A program made the translations under genes and the position numbers. Positions 43,635 through 51,837 of a stretch of DNA of 64,000 bases are shown here, one piece after another. Source of the DNA: Massilia oculi (lineage in GTDB: Bacteria; Pseudomonadota; Gammaproteobacteria; Burkholderiales; Burkholderiaceae_D); the NCBI RefSeq assembly GCF_003143515.1, contig NZ_CP029343.1, forward strand, positions 806,001 to 870,000, given 5' to 3'. The first letter of the stretch is position 1. Each line of letters starts with the position of its first letter. Below the pieces are notes generated by a model. It did not search any database. It was not told the origin of the DNA and was given only the letters and a program-made list of their open reading frames with translations.

Positions 43635-43899
43635 GTTCGACGTTCAGGGTGCCGTCGCCGACCTTGCTGGCCCAGGCGCGGGTGAAATAGTCCCGCTCCG
43701 CTTCCAGGGGCGGTTCGTGCCAGAACACGATCAGGGTGCCCTTGTGATCGTGCAACTGGGTGACTTTATCGACGAAGCCGCCATCGCCCGCCACATCGGC
43801 CAGCGCTGCGGCGTAGCCATACACGCGCTGCAGCCGCTCGAGGCGGTCCGGCTCGGCCACGGCATCGGTCGCGGTCATGGTGGGATGGTCCAGGAACAT
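43624..43899 (-). CDS. conserved-type hypothetical protein, 91 residues, partner of the degenerate GGDEF gene
   Basis: Not recognised. Soluble, acidic, with HDHKGTLIVFWHEPPLEAERDYFTRAWASK in the second half. GGAGAGCCC lies just before the ATG, giving a standard start. It overlaps the start of the GGDEF-type gene by 11 nt, so the two are translationally coupled. A soluble partner or sensor for the membrane receptor is a reasonable guess only. Confidence 0.65.
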   Translation of the reverse strand: MFLDHPTMTATDAVAEPDRLERLQRVYGYAAALADVAGDGGFVDKVTQLHDHKGTLIVFWHEPPLEAERDYFTRAWASKVGDGTLNVEHEY

Positions 43900-44002
43900 G
43901 GGCTCTCCGTCGAAGCGGCCAGCTTATCAGAAGAAGATGCTTTCCAACAAGCCAACTCTTCCGCCTCGACGTTGCTTCTGGACATCAACAAGCGTGCCAG
44001 GT

Positions 44003-44635
44003 TCAGCCGGCGAAGCGGTTGAACACCTCGCGCGCGGCCAGGCCGCCGCCGCCGATCAATACACTGAAATACAGGATCGTCACGACATTGCTGACATGGC
44101 CCAGCAGGATGCACAGGCCATCGCGCTGCAGCAGGCCGATGGCCAGGAACAGGATGGCCACCGCCGGGAAGGTATTGCTGAACGGAATCAGGCCGAAGGG
44201 CATCATCAGCAGTACGGCGCCCAGGATGAGGGCCGCATTGTTGAAGAAGGCGACCGGGCCGGCGGCCACCAGCCACTGGATGCGGTTCGGACGGCTGACG
44301 CGCTCGAGCTTCTTGAGCCAGGACAGCGCCTTGCGCAGCAGCGGGCGCAGCTTGCGGGTGCCGATCACGCGGTGCGACAGCTTCGACGGGATCCACAGGT
44401 CGCGTCCGGACAGGCGGCTGACGCTGATGAGCAGGATGGCCGCGCCGAACACGGTGCTCACGCCCGGGATCGAGATCGGGATCAGGAACACCAGGGTCAG
44501 CAGGGTGACCAGGATCAGCAGGCCGTCGTTGCCGACGCGGTGGATCAATTCGCTGAGCGTGATGCCGGTGCGCGGCATGTCGCGAACCAGGGCGCGCAGG
44601 CGCTGGGAAACCGGTTCACCATACATTGTATTCAT
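44003..44635 (-). CDS. ExoD-family exopolysaccharide synthesis protein
   Basis: 210 residues, ExoD family of membrane proteins linked to exopolysaccharide production in rhizobia. The N-terminal helix LRDMPRTGITLSELIHRVGNDGLLILVTLLTLVFLIPISIPGVSTVFGA-like region is typical, followed by LSGRDLWIPSKL and three further hydrophobic segments. The start MNTMYGEPVSQ is set by homology. TATACT on the minus strand at 44699-44704 is a likely -10. Confidence 0.85.
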   Translation of the reverse strand: MNTMYGEPVSQRLRALVRDMPRTGITLSELIHRVGNDGLLILVTLLTLVFLIPISIPGVSTVFGAAILLISVSRLSGRDLWIPSKLSHRVIGTRKLRPLLRKALSWLKKLERVSRPNRIQWLVAAGPVAFFNNAALILGAVLLMMPFGLIPFSNTFPAVAILFLAIGLLQRDGLCILLGHVSNVVTILYFSVLIGGGGLAAREVFNRFAG

Positions 44636-44724
44636 GTCGTCCTGAAATCTTGGGTTGTGCGGGGCGACGCCTGGTCCGGGCCAGCGCGTCCGAGCGACAG
44701 TATAGCCGGGCCTGACCCTGGCGG

Positions 44725-45705
44725 CTAACGTTCGCGCAAGAGCTTGAACTGGCGCGCCTGGCGGTGGTGGCCGGCGACCGACTGCCTGATATACCGCGTC
44801 AGCGCGTCGCCGGTGAGCGAGAATGGATACAGGCCGGCCCGGGCCTGCTTTTCGGCGAATCCGGGGCTGGCCTCCATGTTGGCAAAAGCCTGCACCCAGC
44901 GCCGGTAGTCGGCCTCGCGCACGTCCGGCCCCATCCATACGCCGCGGATCACGGGCCAGACCACGTCGTAGCCCTGCTCGCGCGCGGTCTTCACATTTGA
45001 CAGCGCACCCGGCAGCCGCTGTTCGGACAGCACCGCCAGCACCCTCACCCGGCCAGCGCCGGTGTGGAGCAAGGCCTCGGAGGTGTCGCCCGACACCGCC
45101 TGCACGTGGTTTTCCTGCATCGCGATGAACTGCTCGCCGCCGCCCTCGAGGGCGACGAAGCGCATCTTGCGCGGATCGATGCCGGCCATCTGCGCCAGCA
45201 GCGCCATCTTGATCCAGTCCTGGCTGCCGACCGTGCCGGACATGCCGATCAGGACTTTCTTGGGATCGCGCTTCAGGGCGTTCAGCAAATCGTCGAGCGA
45301 CTGCCAGGGCGAATCGGCGCGCACCGCGATCATGCCATAGTCGGCGCCGAAGGCCGCCACCCAGCGCACATCGTCGACGTCGGCGTCGCCGAATTTCCCC
45401 AGCGCGAGATTGAGCACCGAACCGCCGGAAAAGGTGACGAGGGTATTCGCTTCGGCCCGGCGCTGCGACACGATGGTGTGCCAGGCCACGGCGCCCACGC
45501 CACCCGGCAGGTAGCTCAGCTGCAGCTCGGGCGCGCCGGGCTGGCCGTGCAGGGCTTTCTGGGCCAGCTTGCAGGTCAGGTCCATGCCGCCGCCGGGTTT
45601 GGACGGTATCAGGCATTCGGCCTCGCGCGGCTGGGCGCCGCCGGGCGCGGCCAGCGCCAGGGCCAGGATGGCGAGGAAGGTGTGCACGAATCTCATGGGA
45701 CGCAT
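44725..45705 (-). CDS. tctC: TctC-family periplasmic tricarboxylate-binding protein
   Basis: Extracytoplasmic receptor of the Bug/TctC family, 326 residues, signal peptide to about residue 25 (LAILALALAAPGGAQ). It has the family dicarboxylate-binding loops IPSKPGGGMDLTCKLAQKAL and LPGGVGAVAWHTIV, and the later KVLIGMSGTVGSQDWIKMALL. No TctA/TctB membrane genes are present, so it lacks its usual transporter. It is the second gene after the porin (34-nt gap) under a TctD-box promoter, and may work with CitMHS or as a sensor for TctE. Confidence 0.88.
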   Translation of the reverse strand: MRPMRFVHTFLAILALALAAPGGAQPREAECLIPSKPGGGMDLTCKLAQKALHGQPGAPELQLSYLPGGVGAVAWHTIVSQRRAEANTLVTFSGGSVLNLALGKFGDADVDDVRWVAAFGADYGMIAVRADSPWQSLDDLLNALKRDPKKVLIGMSGTVGSQDWIKMALLAQMAGIDPRKMRFVALEGGGEQFIAMQENHVQAVSGDTSEALLHTGAGRVRVLAVLSEQRLPGALSNVKTAREQGYDVVWPVIRGVWMGPDVREADYRRWVQAFANMEASPGFAEKQARAGLYPFSLTGDALTRYIRQSVAGHHRQARQFKLLRER

Positions 45706-45739
45706 GATAGCGCCATGCCGGCGGCGGTGGCGGACCGGC

Positions 45740-46813
45740 TCAGAAACGATGCTGCATGCCGGCCGTGATGCCGGTCTGGTTCGAACCGAAACCGGGGTCG
45801 TCGCGCGACAGCCCGACGAGCTGGCCATGCTCGGCCTTCGCATGCGCGGCCGACAGGTAGAGCGTGGTCCGCTTGGACAGCGCCAGCATGCCGCGCACGA
45901 CGAACATCGTCGGGTCGGCGTCTTCCAGCGCCGGGACGTCCTTCGTGTTGACATGATAAATGGCGCCGGTCAGGGTCACGTCATCGATCGTGCGCGAAAT
46001 GCCGCCCCAGTACGTGTCGGCGCGCAGGTCGGCGCTGGCGCGCGCAGCGTCAAGCTTGTAGCCGCGCATGCCGGCGGTATATCGCCACTTGCCGGTCTGA
46101 TAATCGGCCGCCAGATGGTAGGCGGTGGTCTCGTCGCGCGCGGGCACGCCGGCGACGGCGTTGCCATTGATCCGCTCATACGAGGCCATCAGTCCCAGGC
46201 CGCCCTCGCCGAACCACGAGCCGCCCATTGCCAGCTTGCGGCCTTCGGCCAGGCTGCCCGAGCGCTCGCCCAGGCCGATCGTGGCGCCGTAGGTGAAGCC
46301 GCCGCTTTTTCCCGTGTACTTGACCAGGTTGTCGAACTGGGTCGTCATGCCATACTTCGACGGCCCGGTGGCGCTGGCGCCGGTGGCCCAGGAATAATGG
46401 GGGGCGAAGCCCAGCGGATCGAACTTGATCACCAGTTCATAGGTCGTGGTAAACGAGCGGCCGATGACGAGGCGACCGAGCGAACCGTCCAGGCCGACCC
46501 AGGCCTGCCGCTTGAATACGTGGCCGTCGCTTTCGCCGGTATCCATCAGGATGCCGCCTTCGAGCTGCCAGATCGCCTTCAGGCCGCCGCCGAGGTCTTC
46601 GCTGCCGCGAAAGCCCCAGCGCGAGGTGTTCTTGCCGCCCGAAATCACGCGCACGAGGTTGCCACCACCTTTGCCGCCGTCTTCGGCGGCATGGTTGACG
46701 TACTCGACGCCGGCATCGATCAGGCCATAGACCTGCACGTTGCTCTGGGCGTGGGCGGAATGGTTCAGGGAAAGCGCTGCCAGGACGGCGAGCGCGAGGG
46801 CCGACTGCTTCAT
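45740..46813 (-). CDS. outer-membrane porin (Gram-negative porin family)
   Basis: 357-residue general porin of the betaproteobacterial type: signal peptide to about residue 22 (LALAVLAALSLNHSAHA), then QSNVQVYGLIDAGVEYVNHA, SRWGFRGSEDLGGGLKAIWQLE, RQAWVGLDGSLGRLVIGR and the terminal aromatic motif ending in Phe (GMQHRF) needed for assembly. Placed first in an operon with tctC, so it probably admits citrate or related tricarboxylates. GGAGACACC is the ribosome site. Divergent from tctD and controlled through the box at 46857-46890. Confidence 0.93.
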   Translation of the reverse strand: MKQSALALAVLAALSLNHSAHAQSNVQVYGLIDAGVEYVNHAAEDGGKGGGNLVRVISGGKNTSRWGFRGSEDLGGGLKAIWQLEGGILMDTGESDGHVFKRQAWVGLDGSLGRLVIGRSFTTTYELVIKFDPLGFAPHYSWATGASATGPSKYGMTTQFDNLVKYTGKSGGFTYGATIGLGERSGSLAEGRKLAMGGSWFGEGGLGLMASYERINGNAVAGVPARDETTAYHLAADYQTGKWRYTAGMRGYKLDAARASADLRADTYWGGISRTIDDVTLTGAIYHVNTKDVPALEDADPTMFVVRGMLALSKRTTLYLSAAHAKAEHGQLVGLSRDDPGFGSNQTGITAGMQHRF

Positions 46814-46856
46814 GGTGTCTCCGGATTTTGTTATGGTTGTGCTGCTTTATCGCCCG

Positions 46857-46890
46857 ACTATATGCGCGGCCAGCTTTCAGTTAGCTTTCA
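46857..46890 (-). promoter_or_regulatory. TctD-box promoter of the porin-tctC operon
   Basis: Reading toward the porin: TGAAAGCT, AAC, TGAAAGCT, 9 nt, TATAGT. The 8-mers are exact and 11 bp apart, the usual tandem-repeat geometry for OmpR-class regulators, and they stand where a -35 would be. The identical layout occurs before citMHS. TctD, encoded next door, is the obvious candidate binder. Confidence 0.75.
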
Positions 46891-46924
46891 ACGCCCGCCC
46901 TTTCCACCGCCCCGGGATTGCGCT

Positions 46925-46930
46925 TACACT
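46925..46930 (+). promoter_or_regulatory. -10 box next to the tctD start
   Basis: TACACT followed by 6 nt and the tctD ATG; no ribosome site fits between. Suggests a leaderless tctDE message. Confidence 0.4.
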
Positions 46931-46936
46931 GGCGCG

Positions 46937-47623
46937 ATGAGAATCCTGCTAGTTGAAGACCACGTCGAGCTGTCGCACTGGGTGTCGAAGGCGCTGCGCG
47001 ACGCCCATCTGACCGTCGAATGCGCGAGCACCGGCGCCGATGCCGACGCCCTGCTGCACACCCAGGACTACGCGCTGGTGATCCTCGACCTGACCCTGCC
47101 GCGCATGGACGGCCTGGACGTGCTGCGCCGCCTGCGCGCCCGCGGCGGCGCGCGCGCAAACACGCCGGTGCTGATCCTGACCGCACGCGGCGGCCTGGAA
47201 GACAAGGTGCAGGGACTGAACCTGGGCGCCGACGACTACCTGCCCAAGCCGTTCGAGCTGGCCGAACTCGAAGCGCGCGTCAAGGCGCTGCTGCGCCGGC
47301 GCAGCGGCAACGAGGCGCTGGTGCACCGCTGCGGCCAGCTCGCCTTCGACACGGTCTCGCGCATGTTCTCCTATTGCGGCGAGCCGCTGGCGCTGACGCC
47401 GCGCGAGCACGCGGTGCTCGAGGCGCTGATCGCCAGACCGGGCCGCGCGCTGTCGAAGGAAAAGCTGTTCCAGGAAGTGTTCGCCCTGAGCGACGACGCC
47501 AATCTCGACGCCATCGAGCTGTACATCCACCGCATCCGCAAGAAGCTCGAGCGCCCGGGCGGCGACGCCGCCATCGTCACCCTGCGCGGCATCGGCTACC
47601 TGATGCAGGAAAAAGCCGGTTAA
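46937..47623 (+). CDS. tctD: TctD response regulator
   Basis: OmpR-class regulator of 228 residues. Receiver: acidic pair in LLVEDHVEL, phospho-acceptor Asp51 (LVILDLTLPRMDG), Lys in ILTARGGLEDKVQGLNLGADDYLPKPF. C-terminal winged helix: LTPREHAVLEALIARPGRALSKEKLF, then AIELYIHRIRKKLE and TLRGIGYLM. The partner kinase starts 4 nt after the stop. Named by its context with tctE, tctC, porin and citMHS, a known arrangement for tricarboxylate control. Probably starts from a -10 box only 6 nt upstream. Confidence 0.93.
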   Translation: MRILLVEDHVELSHWVSKALRDAHLTVECASTGADADALLHTQDYALVILDLTLPRMDGLDVLRRLRARGGARANTPVLILTARGGLEDKVQGLNLGADDYLPKPFELAELEARVKALLRRRSGNEALVHRCGQLAFDTVSRMFSYCGEPLALTPREHAVLEALIARPGRALSKEKLFQEVFALSDDANLDAIELYIHRIRKKLERPGGDAAIVTLRGIGYLMQEKAG

Positions 47624-47627
47624 GGCC

Positions 47628-49055
47628 ATGGAGCGCGAGTCCACGCCGCTCGGCAGCCTGCGCCAGCAGCTGCTGCGCTGGCTGATCCTGCCGCTGGTGG
47701 CGCTGGTCGCGCTCAATGCCGTGTCGCTGTACCGCGACGCGCTGGAAGCGGCCGACGTGGCCTACGACCGCTCGCTGCTGTCGTCCACGCGCGCGCTGGC
47801 CGAGCGCGTGACAGTCAGGGACGGCAAGGTGGTCGCCAACGTCCCATATGTGGCGCTGGACAGTTTCGAGACCGATACGCTGGGCCGCATCTACTACAAG
47901 GTCACCGGCCTCGAAGGCGAGACCGTCAGCGGCTATGACGACCTGCCGCCGGTCCCGGCCGACGTGCCGCGCAGCGACCTGTATCCGGCCCTGGTGCGCT
48001 TCTACCACGCCAGCTACAACGGCGAACCGGTGCGCATCGCGGCCCTGCTGCAGCCGGTCTACGACGATTCGATGCGCGGCATCGCCCTGATCCAGGTCGG
48101 CGAGACGCTCGACGCCCGCAACGCCCTGTCGCGCGACATCCTGCTCAACACCCTGTGGCGCCAGGCCTTGCTGGTGCTGGCGGTGGCGGCGCTGGTGTGG
48201 TTCGCGGTGCGCCTGGTGCTGCGCCCCCTGATGCGCCTGAAGAACGAGGTCGAGACGCGCCCGCTGTCCGACCTGTCGACCATCGACCAGGCCCTGGTGC
48301 ACAAGGAAGTGCGGCCGCTGGTGGCGGCCATGAACGGCACCATGGCGCGCATGCAGGACCTGATCGCCAGCCAGCGCCGCTTCATCGCCGACGCCTCGCA
48401 CCAGCTGCGCACCCCGCTCGCGGTGCTCAAGACCCAGGCCGCGCTGGCCCTGCGCGAAGACGATCCGGCGGCAATGCGCGCCATCGTCGCCTCGATTGCC
48501 GGCACCACCGACTCGGCCATCCACCTGGCCAACCGCCTGCTGGTGCTGGCGCGCATCGAGCATGGCGGCGGCGGCGAAGCGGCGCAGCCGGTGGCGCTGG
48601 CAACCATTGCGCGCCAGGTGGGCCTGGAACTGGCCCTGCCTGCGGTGCAGAACGGCATCGACCTGGCGCTCGAAGCCGAGGCCGACGCCGACACCACCGT
48701 CGTCGGCCGGGAGTTGCTGCTGCACGAACTGGTGGCGAACCTGGTCGACAACGCGATCCGCTACACCCCGGCGGGCGGCAGCGTGCTGCTGTGGGTGGGG
48801 CGGCGCGACGCTCGTGTCGTGCTGGCGGTGAGCGATAGCGGCCCCGGCATCCAGGACGCCGAGATCGACAAGGTGGTCATGCCCTTCTACCGCGCCCAGG
48901 CCACGCTGGAAGCCAATCCCGGCGGCACCGGACTGGGACTGGCGATCGTGCGCGACATCGCCACGCTGCATGGCGCCGCCCTGGCGCTCGGGCGGGCGGA
49001 TGCCGGCGGCCTGGAAGTCCAGGTCAGCTTCGATGCGCCGCGCGCTGAAAGCTGA
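47628..49055 (+). CDS. tctE: TctE sensor histidine kinase
   Basis: 475 residues. First membrane segment at about 20-36 (LLRWLILPLVALVALNAVSLY), a periplasmic sensor (about 40-160, DUF/2CSK_N type), second segment near 175-195 (ALLVLAVAALVWFAVRLVL). Then a HAMP-like linker and the H-box FIADASHQLRTPLAVLKTQ, N-box VDNAIRYTPAGG and G-boxes DSGPGIQ and GGTGLGLAIVRDI. Citrate or another tricarboxylate is the likely signal, by family. Paired with TctD. Confidence 0.93.
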   Translation: MERESTPLGSLRQQLLRWLILPLVALVALNAVSLYRDALEAADVAYDRSLLSSTRALAERVTVRDGKVVANVPYVALDSFETDTLGRIYYKVTGLEGETVSGYDDLPPVPADVPRSDLYPALVRFYHASYNGEPVRIAALLQPVYDDSMRGIALIQVGETLDARNALSRDILLNTLWRQALLVLAVAALVWFAVRLVLRPLMRLKNEVETRPLSDLSTIDQALVHKEVRPLVAAMNGTMARMQDLIASQRRFIADASHQLRTPLAVLKTQAALALREDDPAAMRAIVASIAGTTDSAIHLANRLLVLARIEHGGGGEAAQPVALATIARQVGLELALPAVQNGIDLALEAEADADTTVVGRELLLHELVANLVDNAIRYTPAGGSVLLWVGRRDARVVLAVSDSGPGIQDAEIDKVVMPFYRAQATLEANPGGTGLGLAIVRDIATLHGAALALGRADAGGLEVQVSFDAPRAES

Positions 49056-49079
49056 TTGAAAGCTAGCGCGGCCTATAGT
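49046..49079 (+). promoter_or_regulatory. TctD-box promoter upstream of citMHS
   Basis: TGAAAGCT, GAT, TGAAAGCT, 9 nt, TATAGT: the same 8-mers, 11-bp pitch and 9-nt gap to the -10 as before the porin gene. The first repeat overlaps the last codons of tctE. Predicts activation of citMHS by TctD. Confidence 0.75.
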
Positions 49080-49117
49080 TGGCGAAAACGGGGAACCACC
49101 CCATTCACGACAACGAT

Positions 49118-49205
49118 CGGAGACATCATGAAGCAGCCGGCTTTCGCGCGCGCCGCGCAGTCATACCTTCCTGCCACGCCATTCCCTACCTATAGCGGAG
49201 CATGA
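49118..49205 (+). pseudogene. short leader frame before citMHS, apparent 5' remnant of a porin gene
   Basis: A 25-residue frame (ATG 49128, TGA 49203-49205) with CGGAG just upstream. From the ribosome site through codon 9 it matches the start of the porin gene at about 32 of 37 bases by my hand alignment (both begin MKQ, then Ala/Phe/Leu-rich). After that the similarity stops. It ends 1 nt before the citMHS ATG. It may be a porin remnant now serving as a translated leader. Confidence 0.6.
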
Positions 49206-49206
49206 C

Positions 49207-50721
49207 ATGCTGACCATCCTCGCCTATTCGATGGTCGTCGTCTTCATGTTCCTGATCATGACCAAGCGCCTGCCGGCGCTGGTCGCGCTGATCGTCGTGC
49301 CGATCGTCTTCGGCCTGATCGGCGGCTTCGGCGCCGGCCTCGGACCGATGATGCTGGAAGGGATCCGCTCGCTGGCCCCGACCGGCGTCATGCTGATGTT
49401 CGCCATCCTGTATTTCGGCATCATGATCGATGCCGGCCTGTTCGACCCGATCGTGCGGATCATCCTGAAACTGGTGCAGGGCGACCCGATGAAGATCGTG
49501 GTCGGCACTGCGGCGCTGGCGATGTTCATCTCGCTCGACGGCGACGGCGCCACCACTTATATGATCACCGTGTCGGCCATGCTGCCGCTGTACATGCGCC
49601 TGGGGATGAGCCGCCTGACGATGGCCTGCGTGATCATGCTGGCCGGCGGCGTGATGAACATCCTGCCCTGGGGCGGCCCGACGGCGCGCGCCGCCACTGC
49701 GCTCGGCGTGGACGTGAGCGACATCTTCGTGCCGATGATCCCGGCGATGGCGGTGACCGCCGCGTGGGTGATGTTCGTGGCCTGGGTACTGGGCATGCGC
49801 GAACGCAAGCGCCTGGGCACCGTGAGCCTGCCGGGACAGTCAAGCGTCAAGAAAATGGCCCCGGTGGCCAGTCTGCAGCCGGCCTTTCCGGAACTCGCGG
49901 TGGCCGGCGCCATGAACGGCACCACCGGCCAGTGGAGCGCCGCGCCGGCCGCCGCTGCGCACGGAGGCAATGTGCGCGCCTTCGCCGCCGGCCGTATCGA
50001 AGCGGATGCCGGCACCGCGGCCACGGTCGGATCGGGCGGTTCGGGCGGTGGCGACGAACCACCGGCCGGCGTGTCCTCGCCGGATACCGCGCGCCCCGGG
50101 CTGATCTGGGTGAACTTCCTGCTGACCGTCACGCTGCTGGTGCTGCTGGTGCTGGGCGCCCTGCCGCTGCCGGTGCTGTTCATGATCTTCTTCGCGATCG
50201 CCATCACCGTGAACTATCCGGGCCTGGAAGCGCAAAAGGCGCGCATCGAGGCGCATGCGGCGAATGTGCTGCCGGTGGTGTCGCTGATCTTCGCGGCCGG
50301 CATCTTCGTCGGCATCCTGCAGGGCACGAAAATGGTCGACGCCATCGCCCTGAGCGTGATCGCGGCGGTGCCGGAATGGATGGGCCCCTATCTCGCGATC
50401 GTCACCGGCCTGCTGAGCATCCCGTTCACCTTCTTCATCTCCAACGACGCCTTTTATTTCGGCGTGGTGCCGGTGCTGGCCAAGGCGGCCGAGGTGTATG
50501 GCATCACGGCGGCGGAGATCGGCCGCGCCTCGGTCATCGGGCAGCCGGTCCACCTGCTCAGCCCCCTGGTCGCCTCGACTTACCTGCTGGTCGGCATGTG
50601 CAAGGTCGAGTTCGGCGACCACCAGCGCTACACCCTGATCTGGTCGATCTCGGCCTCGCTGGTGATGCTGGTCGCGGCCGTGATCTTCGGCGTGGTGCCG
50701 CTGATGGGGTCAGGCGCCTGA
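49207..50721 (+). CDS. citMHS: CitMHS-family citrate transporter
   Basis: Secondary transporter for metal-citrate or citrate with protons, 504 residues. About eleven membrane segments. Hallmarks are PTGVMLMFAILYFGIMIDAGLFDP, ISLDGDGATTYMIT, and the second-half IPFTFFISNDAFYFGVVPVLAKAAEVYGI with IGQPVHLLSPLVASTYLLVG. A central loop (about residues 205-295) is long, Ala/Gly/Ser-rich and probably disordered. GGAG 6 nt upstream supports this ATG. It follows tctE in the same direction and has its own TctD-type promoter. Confidence 0.92.
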   Translation: MLTILAYSMVVVFMFLIMTKRLPALVALIVVPIVFGLIGGFGAGLGPMMLEGIRSLAPTGVMLMFAILYFGIMIDAGLFDPIVRIILKLVQGDPMKIVVGTAALAMFISLDGDGATTYMITVSAMLPLYMRLGMSRLTMACVIMLAGGVMNILPWGGPTARAATALGVDVSDIFVPMIPAMAVTAAWVMFVAWVLGMRERKRLGTVSLPGQSSVKKMAPVASLQPAFPELAVAGAMNGTTGQWSAAPAAAAHGGNVRAFAAGRIEADAGTAATVGSGGSGGGDEPPAGVSSPDTARPGLIWVNFLLTVTLLVLLVLGALPLPVLFMIFFAIAITVNYPGLEAQKARIEAHAANVLPVVSLIFAAGIFVGILQGTKMVDAIALSVIAAVPEWMGPYLAIVTGLLSIPFTFFISNDAFYFGVVPVLAKAAEVYGITAAEIGRASVIGQPVHLLSPLVASTYLLVGMCKVEFGDHQRYTLIWSISASLVMLVAAVIFGVVPLMGSGA

Positions 50722-50902
50722 TGTCATTTTCCGACATGGATGCGATGGCGACTGTGCCCGGCCAGGCGACGTCGCGTGCATCCTCGACACAGGGGCGACG
50801 CTGTTGCCTGTTGTTGGCTGCATACGCTCAGCGACGAGCCGATCAATGCAAGGCCGCCCCCGAAGGAGTGGATCTTTAGGACGCCGAGGCGCACCGCTCG
50901 CA

Positions 50903-50908
50903 TATACT
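50903..50908 (+). promoter_or_regulatory. -10 box next to the spermidine-synthase-like start
   Basis: TATACT ends 6 nt before the ATG at 50915. The preceding 180 nt back to citMHS hold no gene that I can support. Confidence 0.4.
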
Positions 50909-50914
50909 CCACCC

Positions 50915-51691
50915 ATGCCGGCTCGCCTCGACCACCCCGCCACCGACGACACCCGCCCGCCCCTGGTCCGCACCGAGGGCGACCGCCGCACCCTCGAATT
51001 CACGCCCGGCGAGGTCCAGAGCGAGATGCTGGTCTCGCGGCCCAACGCGCTGGTGCTGGAATACACGCGCGCCATGATGTGCTTCGCGCTGTTCGCGCCC
51101 GATCCGCGCCACATCGTGATGGTCGGCCTGGGCGGCGGCTCGCTGGCCAAATTCTGCCACCGCCACTTCCCGCGCGCCCGCATCACCGTGCTCGAAATCC
51201 GGGATGACGTGATCGCCCTGCGCGACCAGTTCTGCCTGCCGCCCGACGACGCCCGCCTGCGCATCCTGCACTGCGACGCGGCCGACTACCTGGCGCGCAT
51301 GCCGGGCTGCTGCGACGTGCTCATGGTCGACGGCTTCGACAGCCAGGGCCTGCCTTCCACCCTGACGGACGGCGCCTTCTACGCCGCCTGCCGGCGCGCA
51401 CTGCACCCGGGCGGCGTGCTGGTGGCCAACATATTTACTTACGATCCCCAGTATGCGGGCGCGCTGCAGCGCCTGCGCGCCGCCTTCGACGGCCGCCTTG
51501 GCTGGTTCGCGCGCATCGCCGGCAATAACCGGATCCTGTTCGCGGTCCGCCCCAGCCAACCGGGCGCGGCGCCTGGCCGCGCCGAACGGCTGCTTGTCCG
51601 CATGGCGTCCAGGGAGGGCCGCGGCTTCGGCTGGAGCAATCGCCTGCTGGCGCGCCTGCTGGTGATCTGGCTGGCATGGCGCCGGGCCTGA
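50915..51691 (+). CDS. spermidine-synthase-like methyltransferase-fold protein
   Basis: 258 residues of the SpeE-like fold. The nucleotide loop is IVMVGLGGGSLAKFCHRHFPRARITVLEIRDDVI; next is LHCDAADYLARMPGCCDVLMVDGFD, with the active-site Asp region, and then LHPGGVLVANIF. It lacks the N-terminal beta-barrel of full SpeE, and the polyamine-binding residues are not clear, so the substrate is unknown. The C-terminus ends in a hydrophobic helix (LLARLLVIWLAWRRA). Start chosen after the close -10 box. Confidence 0.8.
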   Translation: MPARLDHPATDDTRPPLVRTEGDRRTLEFTPGEVQSEMLVSRPNALVLEYTRAMMCFALFAPDPRHIVMVGLGGGSLAKFCHRHFPRARITVLEIRDDVIALRDQFCLPPDDARLRILHCDAADYLARMPGCCDVLMVDGFDSQGLPSTLTDGAFYAACRRALHPGGVLVANIFTYDPQYAGALQRLRAAFDGRLGWFARIAGNNRILFAVRPSQPGAAPGRAERLLVRMASREGRGFGWSNRLLARLLVIWLAWRRA

Positions 51692-51837
51692 ACATGTGGC
51701 CGAATTGTCTCGCACGACAGGATTCGTTTGCGAGCCCATCGCGTTTATGACACACTTGCGCGGATTAATGCCCACCGGCAAGCAGTTTTCCGTCAACACA
51801 CGCACATAGCCAGACCATAGTCCAGGAATACGACCCG

